Assembly (NCBI GenBank): GCA_024364735.1
Contig: JAGFNQ010000712.1
Location: 48,720-112,719 of the forward strand
DNA: 64,000 bases
DNA from: Boesenbergia rotunda
Taxonomy: Eukaryota; Streptophyta; Magnoliopsida; Zingiberales; Zingiberaceae
Direction of reading: 5' to 3'
This document shows, one piece after another, positions 1 through 11,456 of this stretch. Position 1 is the stretch's first letter. Every line of letters starts with the position of its first letter. Below the pieces are notes generated by a model. It did not search any database. It saw only the letters and a program-made list of their open reading frames with translations, and had not been told where the DNA came from. A program made the position numbers and the translations under genes.

Positions 1-1126
1 AAATCTAATCACAAACTAATCCAATCTGACCTAACTCAAACCACACTTGAGCTCCTGCACCCTTGACCTATTTGATTCACATGGAGCCAAGTCACTAAGC
101 GAGAACCGATACTGCTTAGTAATAGTTGATGATTACTCTAGGTTCACCTGGGTTAGGTTTCTAAAAATCAAAGATGAAATCCTAAACCTATTTAATGAAT
201 TTTACAAACTAATTGAAAATCAAAACGATACTAAAATTAAAAGACATAGGAGTGACCACGGGGGAGAATTTGAAAATCAACGGTTCGAGAAATTCTGTAA
301 GGTAAATGGGTATTTACATGAATTTTAATGTCCTAGAACCCCCCAACAAAATGGAATAGTCGAAAGAAGGAATAGAACATTACAGGAAGCAGCTAGGGCT
401 ATGCTCAACGAATTTAGCCTAGCAAACCAATATTGGGCAGAAGCAATTAGTACGGCTTGTTACATCCAAAATAGGGTTCTGATTAACAAGCGACACAACA
501 GAACACCCTATGAACTGTACTACCATAGACTCCCAAATCTACACTACCTAAGGGTCTTTGGATGCAAAGTTCATATCCTAAACACCAAAGACTATTTAGG
601 AAAATTTCAGTCTAAGTCAAACCCAGGTATCTTCCTAGGATACTCAACCACAAGTAGAGCCTATAGAGTTTACAATAAACAAACTAAGAAAATTGAAGAA
701 ACAACAAACTTAATATTTGATGAAGAAATCAACTCAACATCTGATAATCCAGACCTAACTTCATCAAATTCTGATCAAGAAAATAATGAACAAACAAGTG
801 AATCTTTAATTGAACCCTTAAACGAACTAACTATTGAACCAATTAATGAGTCAACTGAACCAATTATCGAACCAACAAATCAACCAGCCTAAAGAGTCGA
901 ATCTAATAGTGAACCAAACCGACCAGCCGGACCTGAGGCTGAACCAAGTTCTAGAAAAACCAAGAAACCCAGACTTAGTCACCCAACCGATCAAATTGTG
1001 GGTGATCCAACTCTAGGAGTCAGGACTAGATCCTCCTACAGAAACCTTAGTCAAATAGCTATGATATGAAAAATTGAACCCAAAACTATAGAGGAAGCCC
1101 TACCTGACCCTGATTGGATCATAGCT
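1..1126 (+). pseudogene. Copia integrase, decayed (Element 1 pol, part 1)
   Basis: Integrase catalyses insertion of the element's cDNA. The core begins near position 47 and shows VDDYSR, then RSDHGGEF, then NGIVERRNR, which supply the D, D and E of the DDE triad. It is followed by the Copia-typical block RTPYELYYHRLP and the VFGCK motif around 490-570. An in-frame TAA at 326-328 sits between the second D and the E, so the frame is interrupted although the same frame continues to 892. From about 892 to 1126 the hinge to reverse transcriptase needs at least one frame change and has a further stop near 1066. The hinge is rich in repeated Glu/Asn/Gln/Pro (SxEPxNE-like). The 5' part (gag, protease) is outside the window. 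Confidence 0.85.
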
Positions 1127-2603
1127 ATGCAAGAAGAATTAGCCCAATTTGAGAGGAACCAAGTCTGGGAACTAGTGCCTAAACCTGAAGGCAAATCCAT
1201 CATTGGCACTAAGTGGGTCTTTAGGAATAAGCTAAATGATCAAGGAGAAATAGTTAGAAATAAAGCCCGCTCAGTAGCTAAGGGATTCAGCCAAGTAGAG
1301 GGGTTAGATTACGATGAAACATATGCCCCAGTAGCTAGACTTGAGTCTATTAGAATGTTGTTAGCCTTTGCATCCCATAAAGGATTTAAGCTATACCAAA
1401 TGGATGTAAAGTCAGCTTTCCTAAATGGATTCATTAAAGAAGAAGTTTATGTTGGACAACCCCCTGGGTTTGAGGACTTAGACAGACCTGACCGCGTTTA
1501 CAAATTAACTAAAGCACTATATGGGTTAAAACAAGCACCTAGGGCTTGGTATGAACGTTTATCAACTTACTTAACTTCTAAAGAATTTAAACAAGGACAA
1601 ATTGACTCAACCTTATTTATTAAAACCCTAGGAAAAGATATATTTATTGTCCAAATTTACGTAGATGACATAATCTTTGGATCCACCAACACAAACTTCC
1701 TAAAAGAGTTTGTCAAGATAATGGAAAATGAATTTGAAATGAGCTTAGTTGGTGAGCTTACCTTTTTCCTAGGACTACAAATCAAACAAACTAGAGATGG
1801 AAACTACGCCCATCAATTCAAATATGCTAAAGAGTTAATAAAGAAATTTAAAATGGATAACTCTAAAAGCATAAGTACCCCCATGGCCACTAATGTAAAA
1901 ATAGATAGTGACCCTGATGGTAAGGCAGTAGACCTCAAACTATATAGAAGTATGATAGGTAGTCTACTGTACCTTACAGCCAGCAGACCTGACATTCTTT
2001 TTGCTGTAGGGATGTGTGCTAGATACCAAACCTGTGCTAAGGAAACGCACTTAGCAGCCCTAAAAAGAATACTAAGATATGTAAAGGGCACCCTAAATGT
2101 AGAGATTTGGTATCCTAGAACCTCAACCTTCAATTTGTCAGGATACTCGGATTCTGACTATGATGGTTGTAAATTAGATAGAAAGAGCACAAGTGGAAGC
2201 TGCCAGCTGTTAGGAAATAGTCTAGTAAGATGGTGCAGCAGAAAACAACACTGTGTAGCTCTGTCCACAACTGAAGCTGAGTATGTAGCCTTAGGAGAGT
2301 GTGTAGCACAACTTTTATGGATGATGCACACTCTTAAGGATTTCCAGCTCAACTACACCCAAACTCAAGTATTTATTGACAATATAAGTTCAATTAATCT
2401 AACTAAGAACTCAATCCAACATTTCAGAACAAAACACATAGAAGTTAAACATCACTTCGTAAGAGACCATGTAGCCAGGGGGTGAGATAGTACTTAAGCA
2501 TATAGACTCAAAATCCAACTTAGCTGATATATTCACAAAATCCTTACCTGAGTCTGAGTTCAGCTCACTAAGAAGGCAGTTAGGATTGTGCTCTGTAGAA
2601 TAG
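1127..2603 (+). pseudogene. Copia reverse transcriptase and RNase H, nearly open (Element 1 pol, part 2)
   Basis: A 452-residue open stretch (1127-2485) carries a Copia reverse transcriptase (RVT_2 type): KWVFRNK, the MDVKSAFLNG block, LYGLKQAPRAW and the polymerase motif YVDD near 1660. RNase H follows with the STTEAEYVAL motif near 2267-2296. The frame ends at a TGA at 2483-2485 just after a run of five G; one base out of frame the family's ending continues (LADIFTKSLPE, then RRQLGLCS) to a stop at about 2603. A one-base slip in the G-run therefore truncates the last 40 or so residues. The protein would have copied the element's RNA into cDNA. Since the integrase upstream is also broken, this is a pseudogene. 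Confidence 0.87.
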
Positions 2604-3257
2604 ATTAACTCTACTTTTGATTTTTTTGCTTTACTTAATTTAAAAATCAGTTTCTAGAAGAATTTGAAAAACTGTCTTACTTAATTTCAAAATCAATTTT
2701 TAAAATTTTGTTTCTCAACTTAGTTTTATTTTAAAACCACCCCTTTTAAAACTAGGGCTTTTTTGGCAAATGGACTTAGTCTAGGCCCTAACCCTAGAAC
2801 TGCATGCACCTATAGATTTAGAAGCCAACATCTCACAAGTGTAGGGTTTTTCGGGCCACGAAAACTGCTTTTTCGCGTCGCGAAAACCCCGAAAGCCCCA
2901 ATAGCAAGGATCCGAGTGAAGAAAGCCATTTCAAAAATTACGAGTGCTCGTTTACATGCTTCAAAACCCGATCTACTCCTAGATCTAAAGAGGGATAAAC
3001 ATTTTACCTTTGATGCGTGCCCCGTTTAATCCCGTTCGCTCCCTTATGGATGTCGAATCTCTAGGACGTCAAGTGCCGTCCCTCTAGAAGTATCCACGCG
3101 AACAAAAGTAGATGGATGAAATCCTTTAGGTGTGCTAGCACCTTGTAGGATTCGGTCAAGAGGAGAAGAGGAAGAAGAACTCCAACAATTGGAGAGGAAG
3201 AAGAGAAGACACCCTTAGAGGAAAAATGAAACAAAAACCCTTTTTGTTCTCCCATGG

Positions 3258-3303
3258 TGGCCGGCCACTTAATGGCCATTAATGGCCATTAAGTGGCCGG
3301 CCA
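3258..3303. repeat. Perfect 46 bp palindrome
   Basis: The 22 bases TGGCCGGCCACT...GGCCAT are followed by TA and then by their exact reverse complement ATGGCCATTAAG...GCCGGCCA. There is no mismatch and the centre is itself palindromic. Further TGGCCATTA copies follow to about 3345. It lies within the solo LTR. Confidence 0.95.
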
Positions 3304-3426
3304 TAATGGCCACTAATGGCCATTAGGTGGCCTTCCTTAACCCCCCTTTCAATTTGTATTCAAATTCAAATGGGGGGAAACCAAGCCAAGTCATCACTTG
3401 GTCAAGTCAAGGTGAGGTGGCCTTTT

Positions 3427-3745
3427 GGTCAAGTCAAACTTACCTTTTATGGAATTTCCATATTTAGTCAAGTCAAACTTGACTCCATTTCTTCTCCCAT
3501 GTCAAGTCTAACTTGAAGTGGAACCAAGTCAAGTCAAACTTGATTTGGATTTGGGTCAAGTCAAACTTGCCTTTTATGGACTTTCCATATTTAGTCAAGT
3601 CAAACTTGACTCCATTTCTTCTCCCATGTCAAGTCTAACTTGAAGTGGAACCAAGTCAAGTCAAACTTGATTTGGATTTGGGTCAAGTCAAACTTGCCTT
3701 TTATGGACTTTCCATATTTAGCCAAGTCAAACTTGACTTCAATTT
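3427..3745. repeat. Tandem repeat, 127 bp period, about 2.5 copies
   Basis: Units start at 3427, 3554 and 3681, each opening GGTCAAGTCAAACTT. Each unit contains several TCAAGTCAAACTTGA motifs, whose ends pair (TCAAGT with ACTTGA) as short hairpins. The last copy is partial. Confidence 0.9.
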
Positions 3746-5942
3746 TTCTCCATCTATTTGTTCTTTGCGTGTGACCCTATAGGTTCTTGTAACGTTGGCA
3801 ATGCTTCTAACCTCTTAGAAACATAAGCAATGAGCGGTATCTAGCAACACATCATTGCTACTCAAGTTACAAGAATGTTGAGATTCAACATCACCAATGT
3901 GACTAATAATTGTGACCATCACAATATGTGACAACGTCCTTCTATCCTCGATATCTAGATCGACCTTTCATGAGGCATAGACCGTGTCATCCTCCAATCA
4001 ATCTAGGTGTCTTGAACTCCAAGTAGACTCACTATAATCAAATAAGCTCAATATCTCATATTGCCTTATTTGGGCATGGCCATGCACTTAGTGATCTCAC
4101 TCTATCAAGACTATGATATCTCTCCCGTCATATAGGAGGGATAGATCCCATCTACATCACTCACATCCCTCCGCATAATTTGTTACATACCCAGTAATCG
4201 CCTTTATAGTCCACCCAGTTACGGGTGACGTTTGACGAAACCAAAGTACATAACTCCTTATGTAGGGAACTATGGTGACTTCAGGTCTAAGGACTAATAG
4301 TCATACTAATAGTCACATGAGAAAGTATATGACACTCATATAACGATCCATGATACTTTCTCATGGCGGGCCATTCAGTATACATTCTCTAATGTATACC
4401 CATGTGTCAACTTGATATCTCATATCCATGACTTGTGAGATCAAGTCATCATGTTGACCTACATGCTAGTCTCTATGCATTAACATTGTCCTTGAATGTT
4501 AATACTTGACTAGGAATAATTAAGAGTAGTGTTCTCTATATCATCTCACTATCGATTCAACTAATCGATTGATATAGATAAGAACTTTCTACTCAAGGAC
4601 GTTATTATACTAAGTTATTTGGCACCAATACACATAAGTACAATAACCATAAGAAATGCCTTTATATATAAGAAATATATATACAAGAATATGATACAAT
4701 GAGTCCAAAAAGTAATCATCATATGATTGGCTCTAGGGCTCTCACTAACAACAAGAACCTTAGGGTACTTTTGATTGATAACCTAGAAAGGGTTGAGATG
4801 CTTAGGTCTTTGCCTCAATTCAAGATGCTTTAAGTCAGTGCATCTGCAATAATTGGGGCACTAAATACAACTTACACAGCAATCAAGTTAAGTGTCAAGT
4901 TTAGAAAATCTAACTTGAACAGAAACACTTAACTTGACTAACCCTAGCAAAAACTACTGCTTATAACAGTTAGTGAGTAGCTAATTGGGTTAGACAGGTA
5001 CCTACAAGAGAAAATCAACTGATTTGGTTTAAGTCTTATCATGAATTGGTTCAGTACAGCAAAATCATGCAAATATTTTTCCTTTATGAAAATTATTCCC
5101 TTTATACAATTTTAATTCCTGCTATATTTATCTGTTTTTTTATATATGGCAAAGGGGGAGAGATAAGAAAGGAGAGAATTTAAAATTTTTTATTTAAATT
5201 TTTTTTAAAGTTGTTATTTTTGCCTCTCAAAATTTCAAAATCTATCCTTATTCAAAAAGTACTTAACTAAGCTTTTCAAAATTTTCTAAGTACTTGAGCT
5301 TTTCAAAAATTCTGTAAAGTACTTAAGCTTTTCTAAGTACTTAAGCTTTTCAAAATTTTCTAAGTACTTAAGCTTTTAAAAATTTTCTAAGTACTTAAGC
5401 TTCTCAAAAATTTACTAAAGTTTTTCAAATCTTATTAAGTACTTAAGTTTTTAATCTTACTAAGTACTTAAGTTAAAGCTTTCAAAATTTTTGAGTACTT
5501 TAAAACTTAAGGCTTCAAAACTTTTCTAAGTACTCTAAACTCATGCTTCCAAAAATCTTCTATGTACTTTTAAAAATTAAGTTGTCAAAAGATTTCCAAG
5601 TACCTAAACTTAAAGTTTTCAAAAAGTACAAAAATCATTTTTGAAAATACAAAAGCCTTCTGTTGAAAAATTCTAAGTTTTTTCCCTTAAACTTAGAACC
5701 CCACGAATTTTTGAAAAATCTAGGGGGAGAGTCCTTCCAGGGGGAGGGAACAAAATTTAATGTTTTTACATCCTTTGATTAAACTTAACTTTTTGAACTA
5801 AGATTGCCATAAATCAAAAAGGGGGAGATTGTTGGTGCAAAAAGCACCCAAGTCAAACCTGTGTTTTGATAATGGCAACAGGGCTCAAAAGTTAAGTCTT
5901 ACTTGTTATCTAACATGTCACTCTAGTGTGCAGAGTAAAAAG

Positions 5943-6110
5943 CCCTAGCGAAGGACTGCTAGGCACTGGCGAAGGAATGCCAGGGCAAAAAGACCTAGCG
6001 AAGGAATGCTAGGCACTGACGAAGGAATGCCAGGGTGAAAAGCCCTAGCGAAGGAATGCTAGGCACCGGGCGAAGGACAGCTCGGTATTCAAGACCTGGC
6101 AAAGGATCGT
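5943..6110. repeat. Hairpin-forming tandem repeat in LTR U3, 50 bp period
   Basis: Copies start near 5943, 5992 and 6042. Each contains CCTAGC-GAAGGAAT-GCTAGG and CTGGC-GAAGGAAT-GCCAG, two stems with the same GAAGGA-type loop. Related arrays are in the Element 4 LTRs (17110-17300, 26450-26640). Confidence 0.85.
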
Positions 6111-6688
6111 CGGGCAAAAGTCCAACCAAAGGAGCGATTGGCATCAGGTACATTCTCCCGAGAGGAGTAGGTGAGGACGCATTCCCCGTCGAGGGTACAG
6201 TAGGCGTCGGTTCGACCTAGGGCTCCATTTTGGAGGCCCAAAGTCAGAACCAAGACAGCTAAGGCTGTATAAACTAACACATTATTATTTTATGTTGTTT
6301 TGGACTAACCCAGGATGCAGGACCAAAGGAACGAGTGTCTGCAGCTCAGAGAGCCTCAAAGGAGTGAGGCAGTGGCTGAGTAGGGCGCCCGGAGTGTCCC
6401 GGGCGCCCCCAAGGTGCATACAAAACAATGTAAGTAAGGAAGGCTTCGAACAGCTGCTGGGCGGGGCGCCCCCGCTGCTCCCGGGCGCCCCCAGCGTCCC
6501 GGGCGCCCCCAATGCAAGCCTACGAAGAGAAGCCAGCCAAGCCAAAGGGATAAAGATTTGACCCGGTCAACCCGGGCGCCCCCAGCGTCCCGGGCGCCCC
6601 GGTCAAGATGTGATCCCGAGGTTGAAGGGATCAGAAGTTGACCGAGGGAAAGGTGGATCGGCCGACACATGGGGGGGCCCCCAGGCCC

Positions 6689-6696
6689 TATAAAAG
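6689..6696 (+). promoter_or_regulatory. TATA box of the Element 1 3' LTR
   Basis: TATAAAAG follows the GC-rich block and lies about 400 bp before the LTR end, the usual place for a Copia LTR promoter. The Element 4 LTRs have TATAAATA at the same place (17843, 27241). Confidence 0.7.
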
Positions 6697-7097
6697 GGCC
6701 CTCGACCCTAAGGCTTGAAGCAACACTTCATTCAACACTTCTACGCTCTTCTGCTCCCGCGCTCTGCTCCGGAAACCTCCCAACTCGAGCTGACGACGTC
6801 CCTCCGCTCCGAAAAGTCAATTTACATCGGACGTCGGTAACGAAGAGCTATTTTAGTTTACTGTACTGAATTCTGTAAAATCTTTTGTAAACTATTTTTG
6901 CGACATATAGAATTGCCCGCAGAAAATGGCCAACGACCGTGGGCCTTGGAGTAAGAGTCGACCTAGGCTCCGAACCAAGTAAAAAATCTTGGTGTTTGCG
7001 TATTTTATTTTTAATCTTCCGCTGTGCAAATTCTCTATCTCAAATCCGAACGCTTTCCGATATTCACCCCCCCTCTATCGGTTCTCTCGATCCAACA

Positions 7098-7770
7098 AAT
7101 CTTATTTAAGGAAATATACTCTATAGGAAACAATTTCCTAATTGATTTTGGAGACAATAATATGTAAGAGCATCACCTCATAAATCAAATAAGGAAATTA
7201 TCGTTTGAGAATCACCTCAAAAATTTCCAAGATTTGATTACATATTTTATTTATGGAAAATTAATATCAATAACTTAATTTGGATGGCTCCCCGAGGCTC
7301 AATCTAAAATAAGAATTTATTGATAATATAATTTAGACGGCTCCCCGAGGCTCAATCCAAATTAAACATTTGACAGCTTAAATTCAATTTAGGAAATTTA
7401 ATTATAACAACTAACTTTAAATTGGACGGCTCCCCGAGGCTCAATCCAAAATAAAGAATTTTGTAAATAATTTAATTTCCAATTATGAATTTAAATGTCA
7501 ATTAATATTTTCATAATTTGTCTAGACTTTCTTGAAAGACAGTGCCCAAAATTGCGAGCTTTCCATAAATGGAAAGTTTCCAAAAATAAAAAATTTTCAG
7601 AATAATTGTAAGTTTCTGGTACAAAGAAAACTTACGTATTTCCAAAATTGAAAAATTTCCAAAATTGGAAAATTTCCAAAATTGGAAAATTTCCAAAATT
7701 GAGATTATGATAAAGTTTTCCGCAAAACAATTATATGATTATGTCGAACACTAACCGGCTCTGATACCAC
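7098..7770 (-). other. Element 3 leader (5' untranslated internal region)
   Basis: AT-rich and non-coding. It has three spaced copies of GGCTCCCCGAGGCTCAAT at about 7282, 7339 and 7428. At 7639-7700 there is a run of CCAAAATTGGAAAATTT repeats that are palindromic (GGAAAATTTCC). Confidence 0.6.
7758..7769 (-). promoter_or_regulatory. Primer-binding site of Element 3
   Basis: On the - strand TGGTATCAGAGC, the standard match to the 3' end of plant initiator tRNA-Met, one base after the LTR end CCCAACA. Confidence 0.88.
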
Positions 7771-10023
7771 TGTTGGGACCGGGTGCATGTTGACATGGAT
7801 GCGGGTTCGTAATTTTAAAATTAATTATGTGCAGCGGAAGGTTTAGCATAAATAATTTCTCAAATTATTTAACCACACATCTAAGCATGCAACCTTATCT
7901 TGTGTAGACATGATCATATATTTAAAATTTTATAGAAACGTAAACTAATTTACTTGTTACCTCGCGTAACTCGAAGGAAGGGACGAGACCCAACCGTAAG
8001 CGTCCCTTGGAAGCTCCGCCTCTATTCGCATCCACGCCGAGTATCTTCGTGATGACTTCGCAAAGCCACGAGTTTCGTGTTCTCGAGAACTACTAGATTC
8101 TCTGAGAACGCGACAAGAAAAACCAAGAGAGAAGTAATCACATCGGAAAAACTCACCACCAAGGTTGGCTGGAATCACAATTCCGGCGAGAAGGAGGAAG
8201 ATGACATGCGCCCAATCCCAAGGTGATGATGGTCGGAGAGGAAGATCGTCCCAACGGAAGAACTTCGTCGCCTTGGTGCTTCTCCTTGTGCTCACGGCAA
8301 GAAGAAAGGGGGAGAGGCTTGTGGCCGGCCAAGAGGAAGAAGGGAGGAGAGGGAGAGAGCCCAAGCAAGAATACTTGGATTGATTTCCAAGCCTTGCCTT
8401 GGGTCCTTTATATAGTGGCCTCTCAACCGCCAAGTCTCCTTTTTCTTATGGAATAAATTTTCATAAGAAATTTATCATATAAATTTTCTATGACTTATTC
8501 TATCATGCCAAGTTTTATCATATTTTAATTTATGATAAAAATCAACCAAGTCTCTTTTTTTTTTCTTATGGAAAGAAATTTCTTATTATGGTAAATCAAT
8601 CCATGATTGATTTTATAAAATAAAATAAACCAATCCATGGTTCATTTTAATTTCCATGAAAAATAAATCAAACCTTGGTTTATTATATAAAAAATTTATA
8701 TCATCCATAATTTTATAAAACAAACCACACTTGGTTTATTTTATAAATTGAACCGAAACTTGGTTCTCTCCCTTTGTTGTGGCCGGCCAAGCAAAGAGGG
8801 TGGGGACCCTCTTTGGCCGGCCTATCCAAGTCATGCCCCAATGAATTAAACTCATTTAATTCATCTATTAAGTCTTCAAAAGACTTAGCCATTTTACGCT
8901 TCCGATGCGTCTCTGAAAAATTCATATTTGATTTATCGTTTGGCTCAACCAAACCTAATCTCTCTTGATCGGAAAATCTAATTTTGAACTCGTTTTAAAT
9001 CCCTCGGATTACTCGTAGTGCGTGTGACTAAATAGGCTTTCGATTTATGTTGGTCGTCTATATTTAACCAATTATAGAACGATCATGAGTGGCACCTAGT
9101 AGTACATCATGATCCCCAATTAATCGAAAGATCAACGGTTGACCTCAGAAACAATTCTGAAACCCTTCAGCAGCTATAATGAATCGTGCCCCATTCCCTT
9201 CACCATCTTATACCCACTTGGTTCAGGACATGGTCTATGTGTGTCAGTCCCCACTAGGCTGACTACGTCACACCTAGCCCAAGTAACGTTTTCTCGTCCT
9301 ATGGATTCTAATTACTCTCATGTATTTAAGAGATTCATACTCTGAACATGTAATGCTCTGGCCAGAGGCTTCGAGTAACAATCCGACGATAGGCCTTGGG
9401 TATACATCTCCTCGCAAGGAGTGGTGAATCCTTTGTAGGTTGTTCAAACATCTTCGGGCACTTCGGCTTATACCCAATCATCCTGGGTCCACACCTCCTT
9501 GGAGATGCTTGCTTAAGATGTCAAAGTATAATTCTCCATGACCAAGATGACTTGAACACCGTAAGTCAAAGGAACATCGCACTTAAGCTGCAGTAAGAAC
9601 TTCATTGACATATCTATATATATAGACTACCATATGAAGTTTTACAATCAGTTACTCCAATGAACTAGTTCCCTTAACTAGCATTCATGTTTATCTCCGG
9701 ACATCCCAATGTCACCAGCCAGTGAGAATCAGCTAATTAGAGAATAACCCATGCTAGTCTCAACAGAATTGATAGTGTCCGTATTTATCAATTCATCGAC
9801 TAGGGACAATTTCAATACTTCACAATTGCACATGTAGAGATAATCACTAGTTGTGAATTCATCACAAATTCTCTCATGCTTTGAATTGTATTGCGGACAT
9901 TCAGTAAATGAGTTTAAGATCTCAATCAAATACATAAACATATATACTCAAATAGTAAATATTCGTTTATTAAAATAAATGATTACAATCATAAGGCGAT
10001 TGCCTTAGGATATATCACTAACA
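7771..10023 (-). repeat. Element 3 5' LTR (about 2253 bp)
   Basis: On the - strand it starts TGTTAGTGATATATCC (10023) and ends GGTCCCAACA (7771), with TG/CA ends and a primer site directly after. A TATA box lies at 8407-8414. The transcribed part (8400 to 7771) contains GGCCGGCC and some chance open frames that look like nothing known. The 2.25 kb length is long for Copia. Confidence 0.82.
8407..8414 (-). promoter_or_regulatory. TATA box of the Element 3 LTR
   Basis: TATATAAA on the - strand, about 640 bp before the LTR end. It would start transcription running toward lower coordinates into the leader. Confidence 0.6.
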
Positions 10024-10705
10024 AACTGATGACTTGAGCTCACAAGTCATGGATATGTGATATCAAGTTGACACATGGGTATACATTGGAGAATGTGTAC
10101 TGAATGACCCACCATGAGAAAGTTTCATAAATTGTCATATGTGTGTCATAAACTTTCTCATGTGACTATTAGTATGAATAGTCCTTAGACCTGAAGTCAC
10201 TACGGTTCCCTACATAAGGAGTTATGTACTTTGGTATCGTCAAACGTCACCCATAACAGGGTGGACTATAGAGGCGATTACTGGGTATGTAATGAATTAT
10301 GCGAAGGGATGTGAGTGATGTAGATGGGATCTATCCCTCCCATATGACGAGAGTGATATCTGTGGTCCCCTTGATTGAGTAGGACTACTGAAACGCATAG
10401 TCATGCTCAAATGAGTCAATATGAGATATTGAGCTCATTTGTTTGAGTGAGTCTACTCGGGGATCAAGAAACACAAGATTGATTGAGGATGACACGGTCT
10501 ATGCCTCATTGGTCAATCTAGATATCAAGGATAGAAGGACAATGTCATACATTATCATAGTCACGGAGGTTTAGTCGGATTTCGACTTTTCTTGTTACTT
10601 GGATAGCAATGATGCATTGCTAGATGACGCTCATTGCTTATGTGTCTAAAGCGTTTAGGCGCATTGCCAATGCCGCGAGAACCTATTAAGGACATGATGC
10701 TTCAG

Positions 10706-10930
10706 GAAATCCGAGTTGGAACTCGGGAGATCTGAGCCTGAGTTGGGAACTCAGGAGGTCAGTTCGGAAGCTCGAGTTGGGAACTCGGCAGGCAGGGTCG
10801 GAGCTCGGCAGACTGGGTCGGAACTCGGCAGACTGGGTCGGAGCTCAGCAGACTGGGTCGGAGCTTGGCACTCGGGAGACTTGGTCGGGAGACCTAGTCG
10901 AAAGCCCGAGAGGCCTGGTCGGGATTACAG
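10706..10930. repeat. CCGAG/CTCGG hairpin array in Element 2 5' LTR
   Basis: Successive units of the forms GAGTTGGGAACTCGG and GACTGGGTCGGAGCTCGGCA. The arms CCGAGTT and AACTCGG pair around GGG. The array ends about 150 bp upstream of the TATA box. Confidence 0.75.
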
Positions 10931-11082
10931 GAAAAATTCATTAAAGTATTTAATGTAGGGAAAAGAAAAGATTCTTTTCTTGCATGGGAAAAGATGAAGA
11001 GCCACATAAAAAGATATGCTATTTATTGGTATTAATGAAGGAAGCCAAAGAGACACAATCCTCTTCATATTCATGGGATGAG

Positions 11083-11090
11083 TATAAAAG
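11083..11090 (+). promoter_or_regulatory. TATA box of the Element 2 5' LTR
   Basis: TATAAAAG in the context GATGAGTATAAAAGAG, which is repeated in the 3' LTR at 28710-28717. Confidence 0.7.
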
Positions 11091-11456
11091 AGGGCCTTGT
11101 GACTTTGGATGGGTCTTCTCCTTCTTCCCTTTCTTCTTCCTCCTTTGGCCGAAACCCTACTGTAGGGTTCTTGGTGTTCTGCGAGCTACCTCAAGTCGCT
11201 AGCACAACTAAGGTAGTTCTCCCGAAGTTGAGAGATTGTGTCCGTGTGGATACGAATAGAGGCACAAACACTTGAAGGTGCAAGAGATCTGGCGCACCTT
11301 GGACGAGCGGGATAAGCAAAGGGCACGCTCCGAAGGTATATCTTCTTTAGAAGTAGATGTAGATCAACTTTGTACGAGTTTTTCTTTCGCATGGATCGCT
11401 CGAGGGTTCTTGTTTCCGTTGCGTTTTTATGTTTTTGTGCCGGGAGAACCCAACAG

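Larger units (their letters stand above)
2840..4750 (-). mobile_element. Solo LTR (1911 bp) of a long-LTR Copia family, inserted in Element 1
   Basis: The insertion is bounded by 5 bp direct repeats ACAAG at 2835-2839 and 4751-4755. Read on the - strand it begins TGTTAGTGAGAGCC and ends CCCTACA. Element 4 has the uninterrupted site near 25420-25440, which confirms the junctions. The - strand start and middle resemble the LTR of Element 2 (for example TGTTAGTAGGAGCCCTAGAGCC at 16570, and the block with the CAAGTCATGGATATG wording), so both belong to related long-LTR Copia elements. There is no primer site or coding sequence, hence a solo LTR left by recombination. It contains a perfect palindrome and a 127 bp tandem repeat. 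Confidence 0.9.
2604..5829 (+). other. Element 1 3' internal region (non-coding), split by a solo LTR
   Basis: This stretch between the end of pol and the 3' LTR codes for nothing recognisable. Excluding the insertion at 2840-4750 it is AT-rich, with many irregular repeats of AAGTACTTAAGCTTTTC at 5260-5560. It contains internal polypurine-like blocks near 5153 and 5719 before the true one at 5816-5829. The same layout recurs in Element 4 (25019-26340), so it is a conserved part of this family. Confidence 0.75.
1..7097 (+). mobile_element. Element 1: SIRE/Maximus-like Ty1-Copia retrotransposon, 5' end outside window
   Basis: The window opens inside the integrase of a + strand Copia element. 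In order one sees integrase core, reverse transcriptase, RNase H, a long AT-rich 3' internal region, a polypurine tract (AAAAAGGGGGAGAT, 5816-5829) and a 3' LTR (5830-7097). The order integrase before reverse transcriptase defines Ty1/Copia. The long 3' non-coding tail with repeated GGGGGAGA blocks and the wording of the integrase C-terminus suggest the SIRE/Maximus lineage; this lineage call is inference. The element is dead: stop codons and frameshifts break pol, and a solo LTR (2840-4750) is inserted in its 3' region. It lies inside the leader of Element 3, so it is younger than that element. Confidence 0.88.
5830..7097 (+). repeat. Element 1 3' LTR (1268 bp)
   Basis: It starts TGTTGGTGCAAAAAGC directly after the polypurine tract and ends CGATCCAACA at 7097. 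It is the same family as the LTRs of Element 4 (17005-18260, 26341-27661) and of the - strand solo LTR at 32144-33420. The upstream half holds a 50 bp-period array of CCTAGC/GCTAGG hairpins (5943-6110), followed by clusters of the palindromic octamer GGGCGCCC (about 6380-6600) and a TATA box. Confidence 0.92.
7098..10023 (-). mobile_element. Element 3: - strand LTR retrotransposon, 5' LTR plus start of leader
   Basis: On the - strand there is an LTR (10023 to 7771), a primer-binding site and about 670 bp of leader. The leader is interrupted at 7097/7098 by Element 1, and the rest of Element 3 must lie left of the window. The element sits inside the 5' LTR of Element 2: at 10024 the sequence changes to Element 2 LTR sequence (AACTGATGACTTGAGC), which in the 3' LTR of Element 2 follows about 290 bp of LTR start that is missing here. 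No coding region of Element 3 is in the window. The initiator-tRNA-Met-type primer site suggests Copia; the family is not identified. Confidence 0.78.
10024..11455 (+). repeat. Element 2 5' LTR, start missing
   Basis: Homologous along its length to 16855-17004 plus 27662-29099; ends CCCAACA at 11455 before the primer site. A hairpin array of the type CCGAGTTGGGAACTCGGG lies at 10706-10930, and TATAAAAG at 11083-11090. The matching array in the 3' LTR (28203-28555) is longer, so repeat number has changed since insertion. Confidence 0.85.

Noticed and set aside
1813..2352. Antisense frames opposite reverse transcriptase and RNase H
   Set aside because: Shadows of the Element 1 pol coding strand.
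6285..6869. Several open frames on both strands rich in Gly, Ala and Pro
   Set aside because: They follow from the GC-rich GGGCGCCC repeats of the LTR; the same happens at 17480-18020 and 26948-27418.
7758..7769. tRNA-like sequence GCTCTGATACCA (also at 34638 and 52385)
   Set aside because: These are primer-binding sites complementary to a tRNA end, each next to an LTR end, not tRNA genes.
7957..8456. Overlapping open frames on both strands (up to 158 codons) in the Element 3 LTR
   Set aside because: They lie in the transcribed part of an LTR, have no recognisable motifs, and both strands are open because of base composition.
10716..10958. 80-codon frame with repeated RVGxELGR-like peptide
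   Set aside because: It is the translation of the CCGAG hairpin array in the Element 2 LTR.
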